From the NCBI GenBank assembly GCA_047967505.1, contig CM106540.1: 64,000 bases of DNA; one strand, written 5' to 3'. The first letter of the stretch is position 1. Every line of letters starts with the position of its first letter. A program made the position numbers and the translations under genes. This DNA comes from Dipteris shenzhenensis. Lineage: Eukaryota > Polypodiophyta > Polypodiopsida > Gleicheniales. Below the pieces are notes generated by a model that was not told where the DNA came from, ran no database searches, and saw only the letters and a program-made list of their open reading frames with translations. Positions 31,261-42,130 of this stretch are shown in pieces.

Positions 31261-31375
31261 ACCTCAACCATGATGATACACTTTCCTTTTACACGTGCAT
31301 GCACACTATGTTTGCTCACCACACTTAAGCCTATGTCTCTCACCAGAATATGACTCGAGGTCCTAAGCTACACGT

Positions 31376-32640
31376 TGTGTGGAAAAAAATGTAAATATGT
31401 TTTTTACTTGTTGCATGCTGATGGGTAGGTGCATAGCTATGTATATAGCTAGTTGGTGGTGGTTTTGAGTTCTGGGCACTCCCATAAAAGACTCTACATT
31501 GATGTATAGATGGTAGAAACTTCTATAGGGACTTCTAGGAGATGATGAAATGCAATGTGGTTGTACCAGATCTCTAGAGCAAGGGTGTCTAGTGTGTGGT
31601 CAAGTGAAATGTTTTTGGGGTCATATAAAGTCAAGTCATGAAGGGTTTTTTTACATTTTCCTAAGTCAACATGGTCTTACATATTACAGGAATTTGATAT
31701 GTTTTGGTGTCCATGTCGAGGGGCTTTTCATGAGCATGCATGGGGGTTCATGCAAGTCTTAATGTGCATGCTGATGTGTGTGAGAATTATGTGACCAAAA
31801 GGTCCAAAATGTGCCTTGGGAAGTATTTGCATTTTATGGAGAGTGGTAAATTCCACGTGATGATGTGGTTGTAATCAAAAAAGCATGCATGAGTTGTGGC
31901 TACATGAGAATGAAGGAGGAGCTTCTGGATGAAGGAGGGAGAACATGGAGATGAGACTCATTGAGGGATGCTAAAAGAGCATCATGAGCTTGGTGGAAAG
32001 GGAGAAGGCAGGGAAGAGTATGAAAAGAAAGAAGGAGAGGAAGTGGCTAAACCATGGAGGAGCTTGTAGAAGGACGTGTGGTGATGTGAAAGGTTCCGAA
32101 TGAAGAAAGAACGGGGTGACAGAAGGGTGGCCATGAGCTGGAGAGGAGACCATGGGCACACAGAGTGAGGCGCAAAGTCGCTCATAGGCTAGCTCTTTGG
32201 AAGAGAGCTCTCGCTCATTGGGGTCACACACAGGGCACTGCATGCTTCAAGAGAAGGGAGGCCGAGAACTACATGAGCTTCGGAGCTGGGCGACAGAAAC
32301 CATGAGCTCCATGAGCCCTATGAGCAAGAGTAGAGTGGTAATGCTTGTGATCATTCCATGATGTGGAGGCGACACTACTGAGAAGGTCTGCAGGACTATG
32401 GATGATAAGAGGACAGCGGGTTGACAAAAGGCGATGAGAGAGCTCCAAAATCTGACTGGATATAGCTACTATGTGGTTGGAGGCGTGAAGAAAGAACAAC
32501 CAAGAGGGACTGGGTGCATGAGCTCGAGGATATTGGAGGAAGCTAAAGACTAGAGATGAGGGAGGAAAGGTTAATGGAGAATCACGGAGGGAGGCTTTCT
32601 TCATAGTGCGCGAGATTGATGAATTCTTGGTTGAAAAGGT
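31376..32640 (+). repeat. 5' LTR of gypsy element G
   Basis: About 1.26 kb starting TGTGTGGAAAAAAATG, collinear and highly similar to 33891-34752 plus 40326-40690. Similarity stops near GAATTCTTGGTTGAAAAGG (32640). No primer site follows: the sequence joins integrase coding directly, so the LTR end, gag, protease and reverse transcriptase were deleted. Confidence 0.8.
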
Positions 32641-32719
32641 TCTCTACTTTTTCCCCTAGGGAGAAGAAATATATTATATACTATCATCCAGTCATGAAGG
32701 AGCTTGTGGAGGACACTAT

Positions 32720-33761
32720 GATTTTAAGATTACATTGGAGGGTTATGTGTGGCCTTCAATATAGAAGAATGTGCAGCACTAGTGTAGATCCTGCCATGAA
32801 TGTCAGAGGATGGGAAAAATAATTCTTAAAATGGAGCCAAGAAATATTATGCTGGTTTATGATATTTTTGAGAGATGGGGGATAGATGCAGTTGGTCCTC
32901 TACCCAGAACTGCTAGAGGGAGATGTTATATGTTGACCACAGTAGAGTACTTATCAAAATGGGTAGAGGTGAAGGTAGTAAAAAGAGCGGATAGCAAAGA
33001 GGTTGCTGATTTTATCTATGAACACATATGCTGCAGATTTGGGGTTCCCCTAGAGTTACTTTCAGATAGTGGTCCTGGATTCAAAGGAGAAGTGACAGAT
33101 TACTTATGCAGCAAGCTGAATATAAATCATAAGTACATCACCCCATATTATCCTCAATGCAATGGGTTGAATGAGAATTTTTAATGGGGATTTCAAATTG
33201 ATGATGACTAAGATGACTGGAAGCCACACCAAAAATTGGGATTTGGAGATGAATCAAGTTTTATGGGTGTACAGGTTAGCAATGAAGCGTAGTACTCAAT
33301 TTTCTCCATTTCATTTGGTGTATGGGAAAGAAGCAATACTGCCACTGGATGTGGAGATACCAGCTTTAAAATTTTTGGTTGAAAAAGGATATGAGCCTAT
33401 AGATAGTTACAGGGAGAGATTACTGGCACTGCAGGTGATGTAGTTAGACAAGGATTTGGCTTTTGAACATAAAGCTAGAGTGCAAATGCAGAGGCAAGAA
33501 TTGGAAAATGCAAAAATCAAGAAAAAAGAAATGGAGGATGGAGATTTGGTTCTCAGATACAATAGCAAACTAGCTAGTACTTTTCATACCGCTTTTTAGA
33601 CCAAATGGGAAGGTTCATACAAAGTGGAGAAGAAATTTGAAAATGGAACTTATCAATTGACTAATTTAGATGGTAAGAAACATAAGAAGAGAGTCAATGG
33701 TGTTTGGGTAAAAAAATACTTTGCACGATTGATGGTAGCACTGAAAGAGGAGGATCATTAA
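32720..33761 (+). pseudogene. Gypsy integrase and C-terminal pol remnant
   Basis: Integrase inserts the cDNA into the chromosome. Visible: end of the HHCC zinc domain (CRSCHECQRMGK from 32783), then the catalytic core with Asp in WGIDAVGPLP (about 32885), Asp in LLSDSGPGF (about 33065) and Glu in CNGLNE (about 33172). A frameshift follows at the T-run near 33178; the frame then carries on with FSPFHLVYGKEAILP and the C-terminal part (DGDLVLRY, KWEGSYKV, YQLTNLDG) to a TAA at 33759. Stops at 33441 and near 33598 are TAGs where CAG fits. Ty3/gypsy type. Confidence 0.85.
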
Positions 33762-33890
33762 GATAATGAGTAGTGGAAAAACAGGTGGAAGTTAGTGCAA
33801 GGTGAAGAAGAAGAAAATTTGGATCTTTCATCTCTTTTTGGCTCACTGTTGGACATGAATGTCACATCAGAAGAAAGGGGTTGCTAGAGA
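33762..33890 (+). other. 3' untranslated end and polypurine tract of gypsy G
   Basis: Short spacer with AGAAGAAAGGGG (33869-33880), a likely polypurine tract, ten bases before the LTR start. Confidence 0.5.
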
Positions 33891-34752
33891 TGTGTCAACA
33901 AAAATGTAAATATGTTTTTTACTTGTTGCATGCTGATGGGTAGGTGCGTAGCTATGTATATAGCTAGTTGGTGGTGGTTTTGAGTTCTGGAAAATTCTAT
34001 AGGGACTTCTAGGAGATGATGAAATGCAATGTGGTTGTACCAAATCTCTAGAGCAAGGGTGTCTAGTGTGTGATCAAGTGAAATGTCTTTGGGGTCATAT
34101 AAAGTCAAGTCATGAAGGGTTTTTTTACATTTTCCTGGGTCAATATGGTCTTGCATGTTACAGGAATTTGATATGTTCTAGTGTCCATGTCGAGGGGCTT
34201 TTCATGAGCGTGCATGGGGTGCATGCAAGTCTTAATTTGCATGCTAATGTGTGTGACAATTATGTGACCAAAAGGTCCAAAATGTGCCTTGGGAAGTATT
34301 TGCATTTTATGGAGAGTGGTAAATTCCACGTGATGATGTGGCTGTAAACAAAAAAGCACGCATGAGTTGTGGCTACATGAGAATGGAGGAGCTTTTGGAT
34401 GAAGGAGGGAGAACGTGGAGATGTGACTCATGGAGGGATGCTAAAAGAGGATCATGAGCTTGGTGGAAAGGGAGAAGGCAGAGAAGAGCATGAAAAGAAA
34501 AAAGGAGAGGAAGTGGCTAAGCCATGGAGGAGTTTATAGAAAGAGGCGTGGTGATCTAAAAGGTTCCAAATGAAGGAAGAACAGGGTGACAGAAGGGTGG
34601 CCATGAGCTGGAGAGGAGACCGTGGGCACACAAAGTGAGGCGCAGAGTCGCTCACAGGCCAGCTGTTTGGAAGAGAGCTCTCGCTCATCGGGGTCACACA
34701 TAGGGGGCTCCATGCTTCAAGAGAAGGGAGGCCAGGAACTACATGAGCTAAG
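33891..34752 (+). repeat. 3' LTR of gypsy G, first part
   Basis: Starts TGTGTCAACAAAAATG and is collinear with 31376-32277; it lacks about 40 bases present near 31467-31510. Interrupted at 34752 by copia B, with CTAAG as target duplication. Confidence 0.85.
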
Positions 34753-35100
34753 TGTTGAGATATCGAGCTCCACTCGAGATATGCCAATGTGACCGTTGTG
34801 TACTTATGTCACCGACTTGTTAAAGCTGGAGATGCGGTTGGTACACCGCCCATGAATAATAGCTGGATGACAGCTATCCTTATCTACACTAGGCTCAGTT
34901 AGTATGCCACCTTAGTTAGTTGAGTTTGGTTTGAGACCCACATATAGGGTTCTTCTATTTCTTTGTACTAGAGTTCTTTTGGCTTTCACAACTAAGAAGA
35001 GGAAAACTATTTTCAGCCTCCACCTTTGTGTGTATTCCCCCATTGTGCATGTGAGAAAGCCACAAGTGAGACTCCTTCCCTCTCTCCCACGATCTTCACA
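34753..35100 (+). repeat. 5' LTR of copia B (348 bp)
   Basis: Begins TGTTGAGATATCGAGCTCC and ends GATCTTCACA. Confidence 0.95.
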
Positions 35101-35113
35101 TGGTATCAGAGCC
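35101..35113 (+). other. Primer binding site of copia B
   Basis: TGGTATCAGAGCC directly after the LTR, matching initiator Met tRNA. Confidence 0.9.
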
Positions 35114-35643
35114 TTGTTCGTGGTAAGGAGCTCAAGAAAGCAAGCCAAGTTTGTGGTGTCCTGGTAAGAGGACCAGTGTTGCTTTCCTATTTCGAGTTTG
35201 GGAGCAAATCTCTGTAGGTAGCATAGCCAGAAGTGCAGGAGTGCACTGTTCCAGATTGAGACGCCCTTCGTGGTGTGGCGAGAGCGCAGTATATGCTGCG
35301 GGTGAGGGCTAAGCCCTTAGTGACTTTATTTTTTGATTTGAGGCCGTTTCGGGGCCCGTTTTGAAGGCGGAAGTTCTTCGTAGGCACTCAGAAAAAGGCC
35401 CTATTTTTTGCTGTGCGACCACTGCGCCGCTAGTCGGTGGAAAGGTACCATAGAAATTGCATCGTATGCCTGTGTGCACAGATATTGGGAGTTGCAAATT
35501 CATGCCTATTTCTTGTTGATGCGAAATCGTCACTAGGAAGTGACTGTGTGGTGAAATACCACTTTCATCAATTTTGCAGTTCTGCCTGTGTGAGGTAAAA
35601 GCTGTGTTTTTTGCAGTGACAGAATATTTTGCAGTGTTCTGTA
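35114..35643 (+). other. Copia B leader
   Basis: 530-base untranslated leader without a domain; probably carries the packaging signal, which I infer from position only. Confidence 0.6.
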
Positions 35644-38600
35644 ATGGCATCTGATTCTCTTTCACAGATTGTCACTGAAAAGCTTGACAAGAACAACTTC
35701 CAGGCATGGAAGTTTAGAATGACAAATTTCTTGATGGGAAAAGGCTATTGGGAATTCATTACAGGAAATGAAGAAGAACCCGTTCTTCCTAATGTTCCCA
35801 GTCAACAAGAAATGCAGGCATTCAAAGGATGGCATGAGAGAGCCAGGAAAGTTATGTACTGGCTGTCTATCAGTATTTCGGACTCCATGATTGTGCATAT
35901 TCAGGATGCAAATACGCCAAAGGAGGCATGGGATACTTTGGCAAAAATGTACAGCACAAATACGCAAGCCAGGAAAATGCAGCTCAAGCAGGAGCTGCAC
36001 AATGTGCAGAGAGAAAACATGAGCATCAATGACTACCACATGAAGGTGAAGAAAATTGCGGATGCACTTGCTTCCATTGGGTCGCCAGTGGATGATGACG
36101 ATTTGGTTTCTGTGACCTTGAATGGTCTAGGAAAGGATTATGCACAATTCCGGACATCCATTACCGTCCGTGAAAAATTTCCAGATTTTGAGGAGTTGAT
36201 TGCTCTTCTAATTTCTGAAGAGCAGAGAAATGGGGGTGCATCTTCTTCAGCAGGAACTTCAAAAGAAACTGTCTTCTACTCAAATGCTGGCAAAGGTAGA
36301 GGCAGAGGTAGAGGAGGCCGATCTGCAGGCCGTGGTAGAAATCAAAATATGTAGCAAACGCAAGAAAACCAGTCCTATGCAAGCGGACGTGGTAACTCTA
36401 GAGGCAGGGGTAGCCAAAGAGGCCGTGGTGGATGGCAAAGAAGCCAAAATGCAAACAGCAATGTTGAATGCTACTATTGTGGCAAAATGGGTCATATGGC
36501 TAAGGACTGCTACAAAAAGCAGAATAACATTATGAATGGAAAATTGCAGCAAGGCAATTATGCATCTTCTAGCAGGCAGGGTGATGATAGAAATGAGCAT
36601 CTATTTATGGTGCAGCATATGACCAATTCTGTGACAAGTGCAGAAGAACAAAATGATGTGTGGTATGTTGACTCAGGTGCATCAAACCACATGACAGGTC
36701 ATGCAGAATGGATGCAAGATGCAAGAAAAATGGAAAAACCAGGATTTGTGGAGACTGGTGATGATACTGCACATCCTATTGTGCAGATTGGCAAAATTCC
36801 TTTGTCTATGCAGGATGGGAAAAAGAAATACTTGTCTGATGTATTTCATGTCCCGAATATCACCAAGAACCTGGTTTCTGTTGGTCAAATGGTTGAGCAG
36901 GGCTTGTAGGTTAAATTTAATCCTCATGGATGCTTTGTTGAGGATATGAAAAATAACGGTCGCTTGATAGCAAAAGGAAAGAAGAAGGGCAGGATGTTTA
37001 CGTTGGATGCAGACATGCCTGAATTGAGTGCAGCAATGTTTGCACATGGGACCGGTGTAGTTGCAGATATTAATATCTGGCACAAACGCATTGGTCATGT
37101 TAATATACAGCGACTTAAATCAATGCAACCCCAAAATATTGTTGCAGGATTGACTAAAGTCAAGGTTGCAGAAATGCACAAGGTTTGTGAAGCCTGTCAA
37201 TTTGGGAAACAGGCAAGGAAACCTTTTCCTAGGCATGTTCAAGAGAGTAAAAAGCCATTGGAATTAATCCACTCTGATGTGTGGACTACAAAAGCTGCAT
37301 CTATTGGAGGCTGTCACTATTTTGTCACATTTATTGATGACTTCAGCAGAAAACTGTGGGTGTATTTTATGAAAAAGAAAAGTGAAGTGTTTGGGCACTT
37401 CAAAGCTTTCAAAGCTATGGTTGAAAAAGAAACAGGCCGGCAAATAAAATGCCTAAGGTCAGATGGAGGGGGAGAGTACCTCTCAAATGAGTTTGCAAGG
37501 TTCTTGCAGGAGCATGGTATAAAGCAGCAATATTCATGCAGTCATACCCCACAGCAAAATGGAATTGCAGAAAGAAAAAATAGGCATATTGGAGAGGTAT
37601 CTCGGGCTATGCTAAATGAAAAAGATCTACCAGATTATTATTGGGCTGAAGCAGTTGCTACAGCAGTCTATATAATGAACAGGACTCCCACTGCAGCAAT
37701 ATATGGCATGACGCCAGAGGAGATGTATAGTGGTAGGAAACCAGATATTTCTCATTTGAAGATTTTTGGTTGCATTGCCTATGTCCATGTGCCAGATGAG
37801 TTGAGGTCCAAGTTGGATCCAAAAGCTGAGAAGTGCATCTTTATTTGTTATTCTCTGCAGCAGAAAGGGTATAGATGCTATAACCCTTCTACACGTAAGT
37901 TCACAGTGAGCAGAGATGTTGTTTTTTATGAGATGAGCAGTTGGTATAAACCAGTAAATGTGATGATTGATGTAGATGCACAAAAAGGTAATGCTGCACA
38001 GAATGCACAGCAGCAATCACAAAATATCAGCGGACCTAGAGTGTCCTCTACCAGTGGTTCAAATACGTCGCCATGGACAGGCAGATTGAGATCAGGAGAA
38101 TCCCCTCAAAGCAATGCAGAGAGTGGTACGCAGGTATCATGAAAAGGAAAAGAGAAGGCAGATCAGCCCATATTTGATGTGAATGCAGGTCACTCTTGTG
38201 TGGATGGTGAATCCGGTGGCTCAGAACAGAGCATTGATGATGAGTTGGGTATTCCTTCTATTGTTACACCTAGAGTAAGGAAGACCAGGGATGTTTTGAG
38301 AGCACCTGGAAGTGAGCCTATTTTGCGCAGGTCTACCAGGGTTAGGTATCCTGTGGATAGGCTGAAATATGATGGATTTACAGCCATTCACTATGCCTAT
38401 ATGGTCAAAGTGATACAGGAACCAGAGCCCACTTCTTTTGAGCAAGCCATGGGAAATGAAAAATGGGAGAAAGCCATGGATGAAGAAATGGATGCCTTGG
38501 ATGCTAATGCTACATGGGAATTGGTGCCCTTGCCTAAAGGCAAGAATGCAATTGGCTGTAAGTGGGTTTATAAGATCAAGCACAATGCAGATGGTTCTGT

Positions 38601-40008
38601 GAATAGATACAAGGCAAGATTAGTTGTCAAGGGGTATGCACAGACATATGGCATTGATTATGAAGAAACTTTCAGCCCGGTTGCAAGGATGGCAACCGTA
38701 AGAGTAGCCATTGCTATGGCTGCATCAAAGGGATGGTCTTTACATCAGATGGATGTAAAGAATGCCTTCTTGCATGGTGATTTGCAAGAAGAGGTCTTTA
38801 TGGAGCAGCCAGCAGGTTATGTTCATGCTACTCATCCTGAGTTTGTTTGCAGGTTGAAGAAAGCCTTGTATGGCTTGAAGCAAGCACCTAGAGCATGGTC
38901 TGACAAGATAGGACAGTATCTTGTCACTATTGGCTTTCAGATTTCCAAGGCAGATTTCTCACTCTATGTGAGAAAAACAGAGAAAGGGATTATGTTGCTG
39001 GTCATTTATGTTGATGATTTGATCATCACAGGTGATAGTGATGAAGATATCCTTCATGTGAAAATGCTATTGAGGCAGAAGTTTGAGATGAAGGATTTGG
39101 GAGAGCTACATTATTTCTTGGGCATTGAGGTGATTAGATCACCAAGTGGGATACAGCTCTTGCAGAGGCAGTATGGATTGGACATGCTGTCCAAATATGG
39201 GATGACAAGCTGTAAGCCTATTTCAGTTCCTTTGGAGCAGAATGTGAAGCTGAGGACAGATGCAGGTGAGCTTCAAGAAGACCCTACTATGTACAGACGC
39301 ATAGTAGGAAGTTTGATTTACATGACTATTACCAGGCCAGATTTGAGCTATGCTGTTGGGTTGGTAAGTCAGTTTATGCAGGCTCCAAGGAAACCGCATT
39401 TGGATGCGGCTAGACGCATACTCAGGTATGTGAAGTCCACATTGTAGTATGGACTATTTTATGAGGCTAGGGTTCAGATACAGTTGCATGGATACACTGA
39501 TGCTGATTGGGCTGGTAGTATTTCTAATAGACGATCTACCAGTGGATATATGTTCTCTTTTGGGAGTGCTGCAATCACTTGGAGCAGCAAGAAACAGCCT
39601 ACAATTGCCTTGTCAAGCACAGAGGCTGAGTACAAGGGTGCAGCAATGGCTGCATGTGAGGTAGCTTGGTTGCATAAGCTACTCTATGATATGCATCAGT
39701 CTACAGATGGGCCGGTTGTCATTTATTGTGACAACATGAGCAGTATACACTTGGCAAAGAACCCAGTCTTTCATGCTAGAACAAAGCACATTGAGGTGCA
39801 TTATCACTATGTGCGGGAGAAGGTTTTACTAGGTCTTATTGATCTAGTTTATGTCAGCACAGAGGATCAGGTAGCTGACATATTCACGAAAGCATTGGGT
39901 GCACAGAAGCTGTGCAAGTTCAGAGACCTGCTTGGTGTGCAGGATTTGGGATTGAGCTCGAGGGGGAGTGTTGAGATATCGAGCTCCACTCGAGATATGC
40001 CAGGGTGA
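35644..40008 (+). pseudogene. Copia B gag-pol polyprotein, four stops, otherwise one frame
   Basis: Encodes the particle protein and enzymes for reverse transcription and integration. Start chosen at ATG 35644 (MASDSLSQIV), which matches copia A and D. Domains: gag with RGRGRGGR box, zinc knuckle CYYCGKMGHMAKDC (near 36470), protease WYVDSGASNHM (near 36664), GAG-pre-integrase CEACQFGKQ (37189), integrase with HSDVW, RSDGGGEY and NGIAERKN, reverse transcriptase with [10 protein letters not shown] and YVDD (39007), RNase H with [15 protein letters not shown] and HIEVHYHYVRE. All catalytic residues are kept. Stops at 36352 (TAG), 36907 (TAG), 38140 (TGA) and 39445 (TAG). The final stop lies 40 bases inside the 3' LTR. 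Confidence 0.95.
39960..39968 (+). other. Polypurine tract of copia B
   Basis: GAGGGGGAG immediately before the 3' LTR. Confidence 0.85.
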
Positions 40009-40320
40009 CCGTTGTGTACTTATGTCACCGACTTGTTAGTTGGAGATGCAGTTGGTACACCGCCCATGAATAATAGCTGGATGACAGCTATCCTTATCTA
40101 CACTAGTTCATGGCTCAGTTAGTATGCCACCTTAGTTAGTTGAGTTTGGTTTGAGACCCACATATAGGGTTCTTCTATTTCTTTGTACTAGAGTTCTTTT
40201 GGCTTTCACAACTAAGAAGAGGAAAACTGTTTTCAGCCTCCACCTTTGTGTGTATTCCCCCATTGTGCATGTGAGAAAGCCGCAAGTGAGACTCCTTCCC
40301 TCTCTCCCATGATCTTCACA
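39969..40320 (+). repeat. 3' LTR of copia B (352 bp)
   Basis: Same ends as the 5' LTR; carries a 6-base TTCATG-type insertion near 40108 absent from the 5' copy. Confidence 0.95.
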
Positions 40321-40325
40321 CTAAG

Positions 40326-40690
40326 GAGTTGGGTGATAGAAACCTTGAGCTCCATGAGCCCTGTGAGGAGCAAGAGTAGAGTGGTAATGCTTGTGATCAT
40401 TCCATGATGGCGGGGAGGCGACACTACTCAAGGTCTAGAGGACTATGAATGATAAGAGAAGAGTGGGTTCACAAAAGCCAATGGGAGAGCTCTAGAATCT
40501 GACTGGATATAGCTACTATGTGGCTAGAGGCATGAAGAGAGAACAACCAAGAGGGACTAGGCACATGAGCTCCAGGATATTGGAGGAACCTAAAGACCAG
40601 ATATGAGGGGGGAAAGGTCAATGGTGGAGAATCACACAGTGAGCTTCACAGGGAGGTTCGCGGGATTGATGAATTCTGGGTTGGAAGGAT
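40326..40690 (+). repeat. 3' LTR of gypsy G, second part
   Basis: Resumes the gypsy LTR after copia B (GAGTTGGGTGATAGAAACC versus GAGCTGGGCGACAGAAACC at 32282) and follows it to about GAATTCTGGGTTGGAAGG. Confidence 0.8.
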
Positions 40691-41896
40691 GTTACGAGCT
40701 ATTGCTTAGTGGAAGCCTGAGGCATAGCTATAGTATCATTTCTGCTATCTGGAGGACTGTGGCGACATAGAGCTATGAGTATGGAGTACTCTACGAGCAA
40801 GAGAAAGATACGGATGCTGGACTTAGTTGTGTAAGAGTAGAGATGGTTGATGCGATCTGCTAGCCAGTCCCTCTCACTCTTTGGTTACTGACTATAGTTT
40901 TGGGGAGATTTACGAGATGCTAGAGCTCAATGTTTGAGAAGGAGATGCTATGGAGCAGTTATGATCACATAAAGAGTTATGAGCCATTGCTCTTGATGAA
41001 GACTTAAAAGTATCGGCTATGGAATTTTGATTGTGGGTCGATGCCTTGAAAAGTCCCAAAGATAATCATCATGTGGGCTGATGGAAAGGCCAATAAATAG
41101 AGATGAGTAGAGAATAGTAAGCTGCACCACCCGAGCTTGGCTCAACACAGGTCTAGGGAAATAAATGGGAGCTTATGGATGGAGGGCTATAGATGACAAG
41201 GAGACTGCTAGTAGCAATATCTGGAGAGCTTGAAGAGTGAAATTGCAGCCATAGTAGTTGAATTTGCACTTATAGAATCTGTGGGCAGTAGGAGTTGGTG
41301 ATTGCAATTAGTTTTCTAACTAGAGAGTCTTCCAAACTAGGGAAGAGCTAAGAATTTGATGACCTTGGTATAGCTAGGAAGATGTTTCTGGTGTTCAAAA
41401 TGAACTATAGGGTGGAGGCAATAATTGTATCACGTCATGTGCAATATGAAGTGATATACAATGAAGTCATAGAGGAGCGGTGGACTCTTATTCTTCAAAT
41501 AATAGATGAGATAGTTGCAGGATTGGAGTTTTCTAGGAGTGAGTGGCCAAGAGATCTAATTTATGAAATAGATATGATACCAGAACATGCATTTTTCTGA
41601 GACTAGAGTGTAGATATCGCATCGGAGTCATTTGAGTGTGGGTCTAGTTCTATAGATCTTTTTGTGGAAGGAGATAACGTGATACTAGTAGAGGAGTTAC
41701 TGGAGGAAATAAAAGACAAAAAGTGTATTTTTGTTTAGAGATAGAATCAGAGTATGAAGTAGTGAGCTTCAGTTGGAACTTTCAGTTTGAAGAGATCCTC
41801 AACTTTGAAGCACAAGGGGTGTCGCATTTATAGTTATATGTAAATGATGATGATTGGCAGGGTGTTGTGTTACCGCCAATGGATGACCTCCCATAA
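40691..41896. other. Unassigned, possibly the rest of gypsy LTR G or its flank
   Basis: Purine-rich, stylistically like the preceding LTR (many GAGCTATGAG-type words, CAATAAA near 41091). One ORF at 41382-41600 (72 codons, Glu/Ile-rich) has no recognised family. The E3 LTR sequence that should resume after gypsy G is not found, so the 3' side of G is rearranged. Confidence 0.35.
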
Positions 41897-42130
41897 GAAA
41901 TTCTCTAGATGAGTCTTTGTATTGATGTTGAGTTTCATGAGTGGAAATTCTCTAGATGAGTCTTTGTACTGATGTTGAAATTCCCATAAGAAATTCTCTA
42001 GATGAGTCTTTGTACCAAAAAAATAAGGCAACCTTTCTATTTCTTTGGGATTTTCAAAGGCTTCTCCCTATATAGAAAGCCAAAAAAATAAGGCAGCCTT
42101 TCTATTTCTTTGGATTTCCAAAGTCTTCTC
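41897..42130 (-). repeat. Two local tandem duplications at the LINE end
   Basis: GAAATTCTCTAGATGAGTC recurs at 41897, 41944 and 41990 (46-47 base period). Next to it, CCAAAAAAATAAGGC and CCTTTCTATTTCTTTGG occur twice (near 42016 and 42084, about 68 bases apart). Confidence 0.85.

Larger units (their letters stand above)
30238..31375 (+). repeat. L3: remaining part of E3 3' LTR
   Basis: Continues L3 after copia C: minisatellite, GAGAGAGAAGCTCTCC, TATA box (30581-30588), CCT-rich tract (30780-30950), GGAACCTCC-type repeats, hairpin and about 100 bases of the 177-bp segment in L2 orientation. It is cut at 31375 by the gypsy LTR that starts TGTGTGG. Confidence 0.75.
34753..40320 (+). mobile_element. 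Copia B: full-length Ty1/copia retrotransposon, target duplication CTAAG
   Basis: 5568 bp, complete: 5' LTR, Met primer site, leader, gag-pol, polypurine tract and 3' LTR, flanked by CTAAG at 34748-34752 and 40321-40325. The LTRs differ by roughly 6-7 substitutions and two or three small indels over about 350 bp, so it is fairly young. It interrupts the 3' LTR of gypsy G. Only four stop codons break the polyprotein. Confidence 0.97.

Noticed and set aside
31971-34787. Minus-strand ORFs in both LTRs of gypsy G
   Set aside because: They fall in LTR sequence and differ between the two copies; no domain.
36352-36357. Programmed stop-codon readthrough in copia B as a firm call
   Set aside because: The context after TAG-CAA does not match the known readthrough pattern, and C-to-T decay explains the stop; kept only as a question.
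35662-38583. Minus-strand ORFs of 100-138 codons across copia B
   Set aside because: Antisense shadows of gag-pol; the plus strand shows all expected copia motifs.
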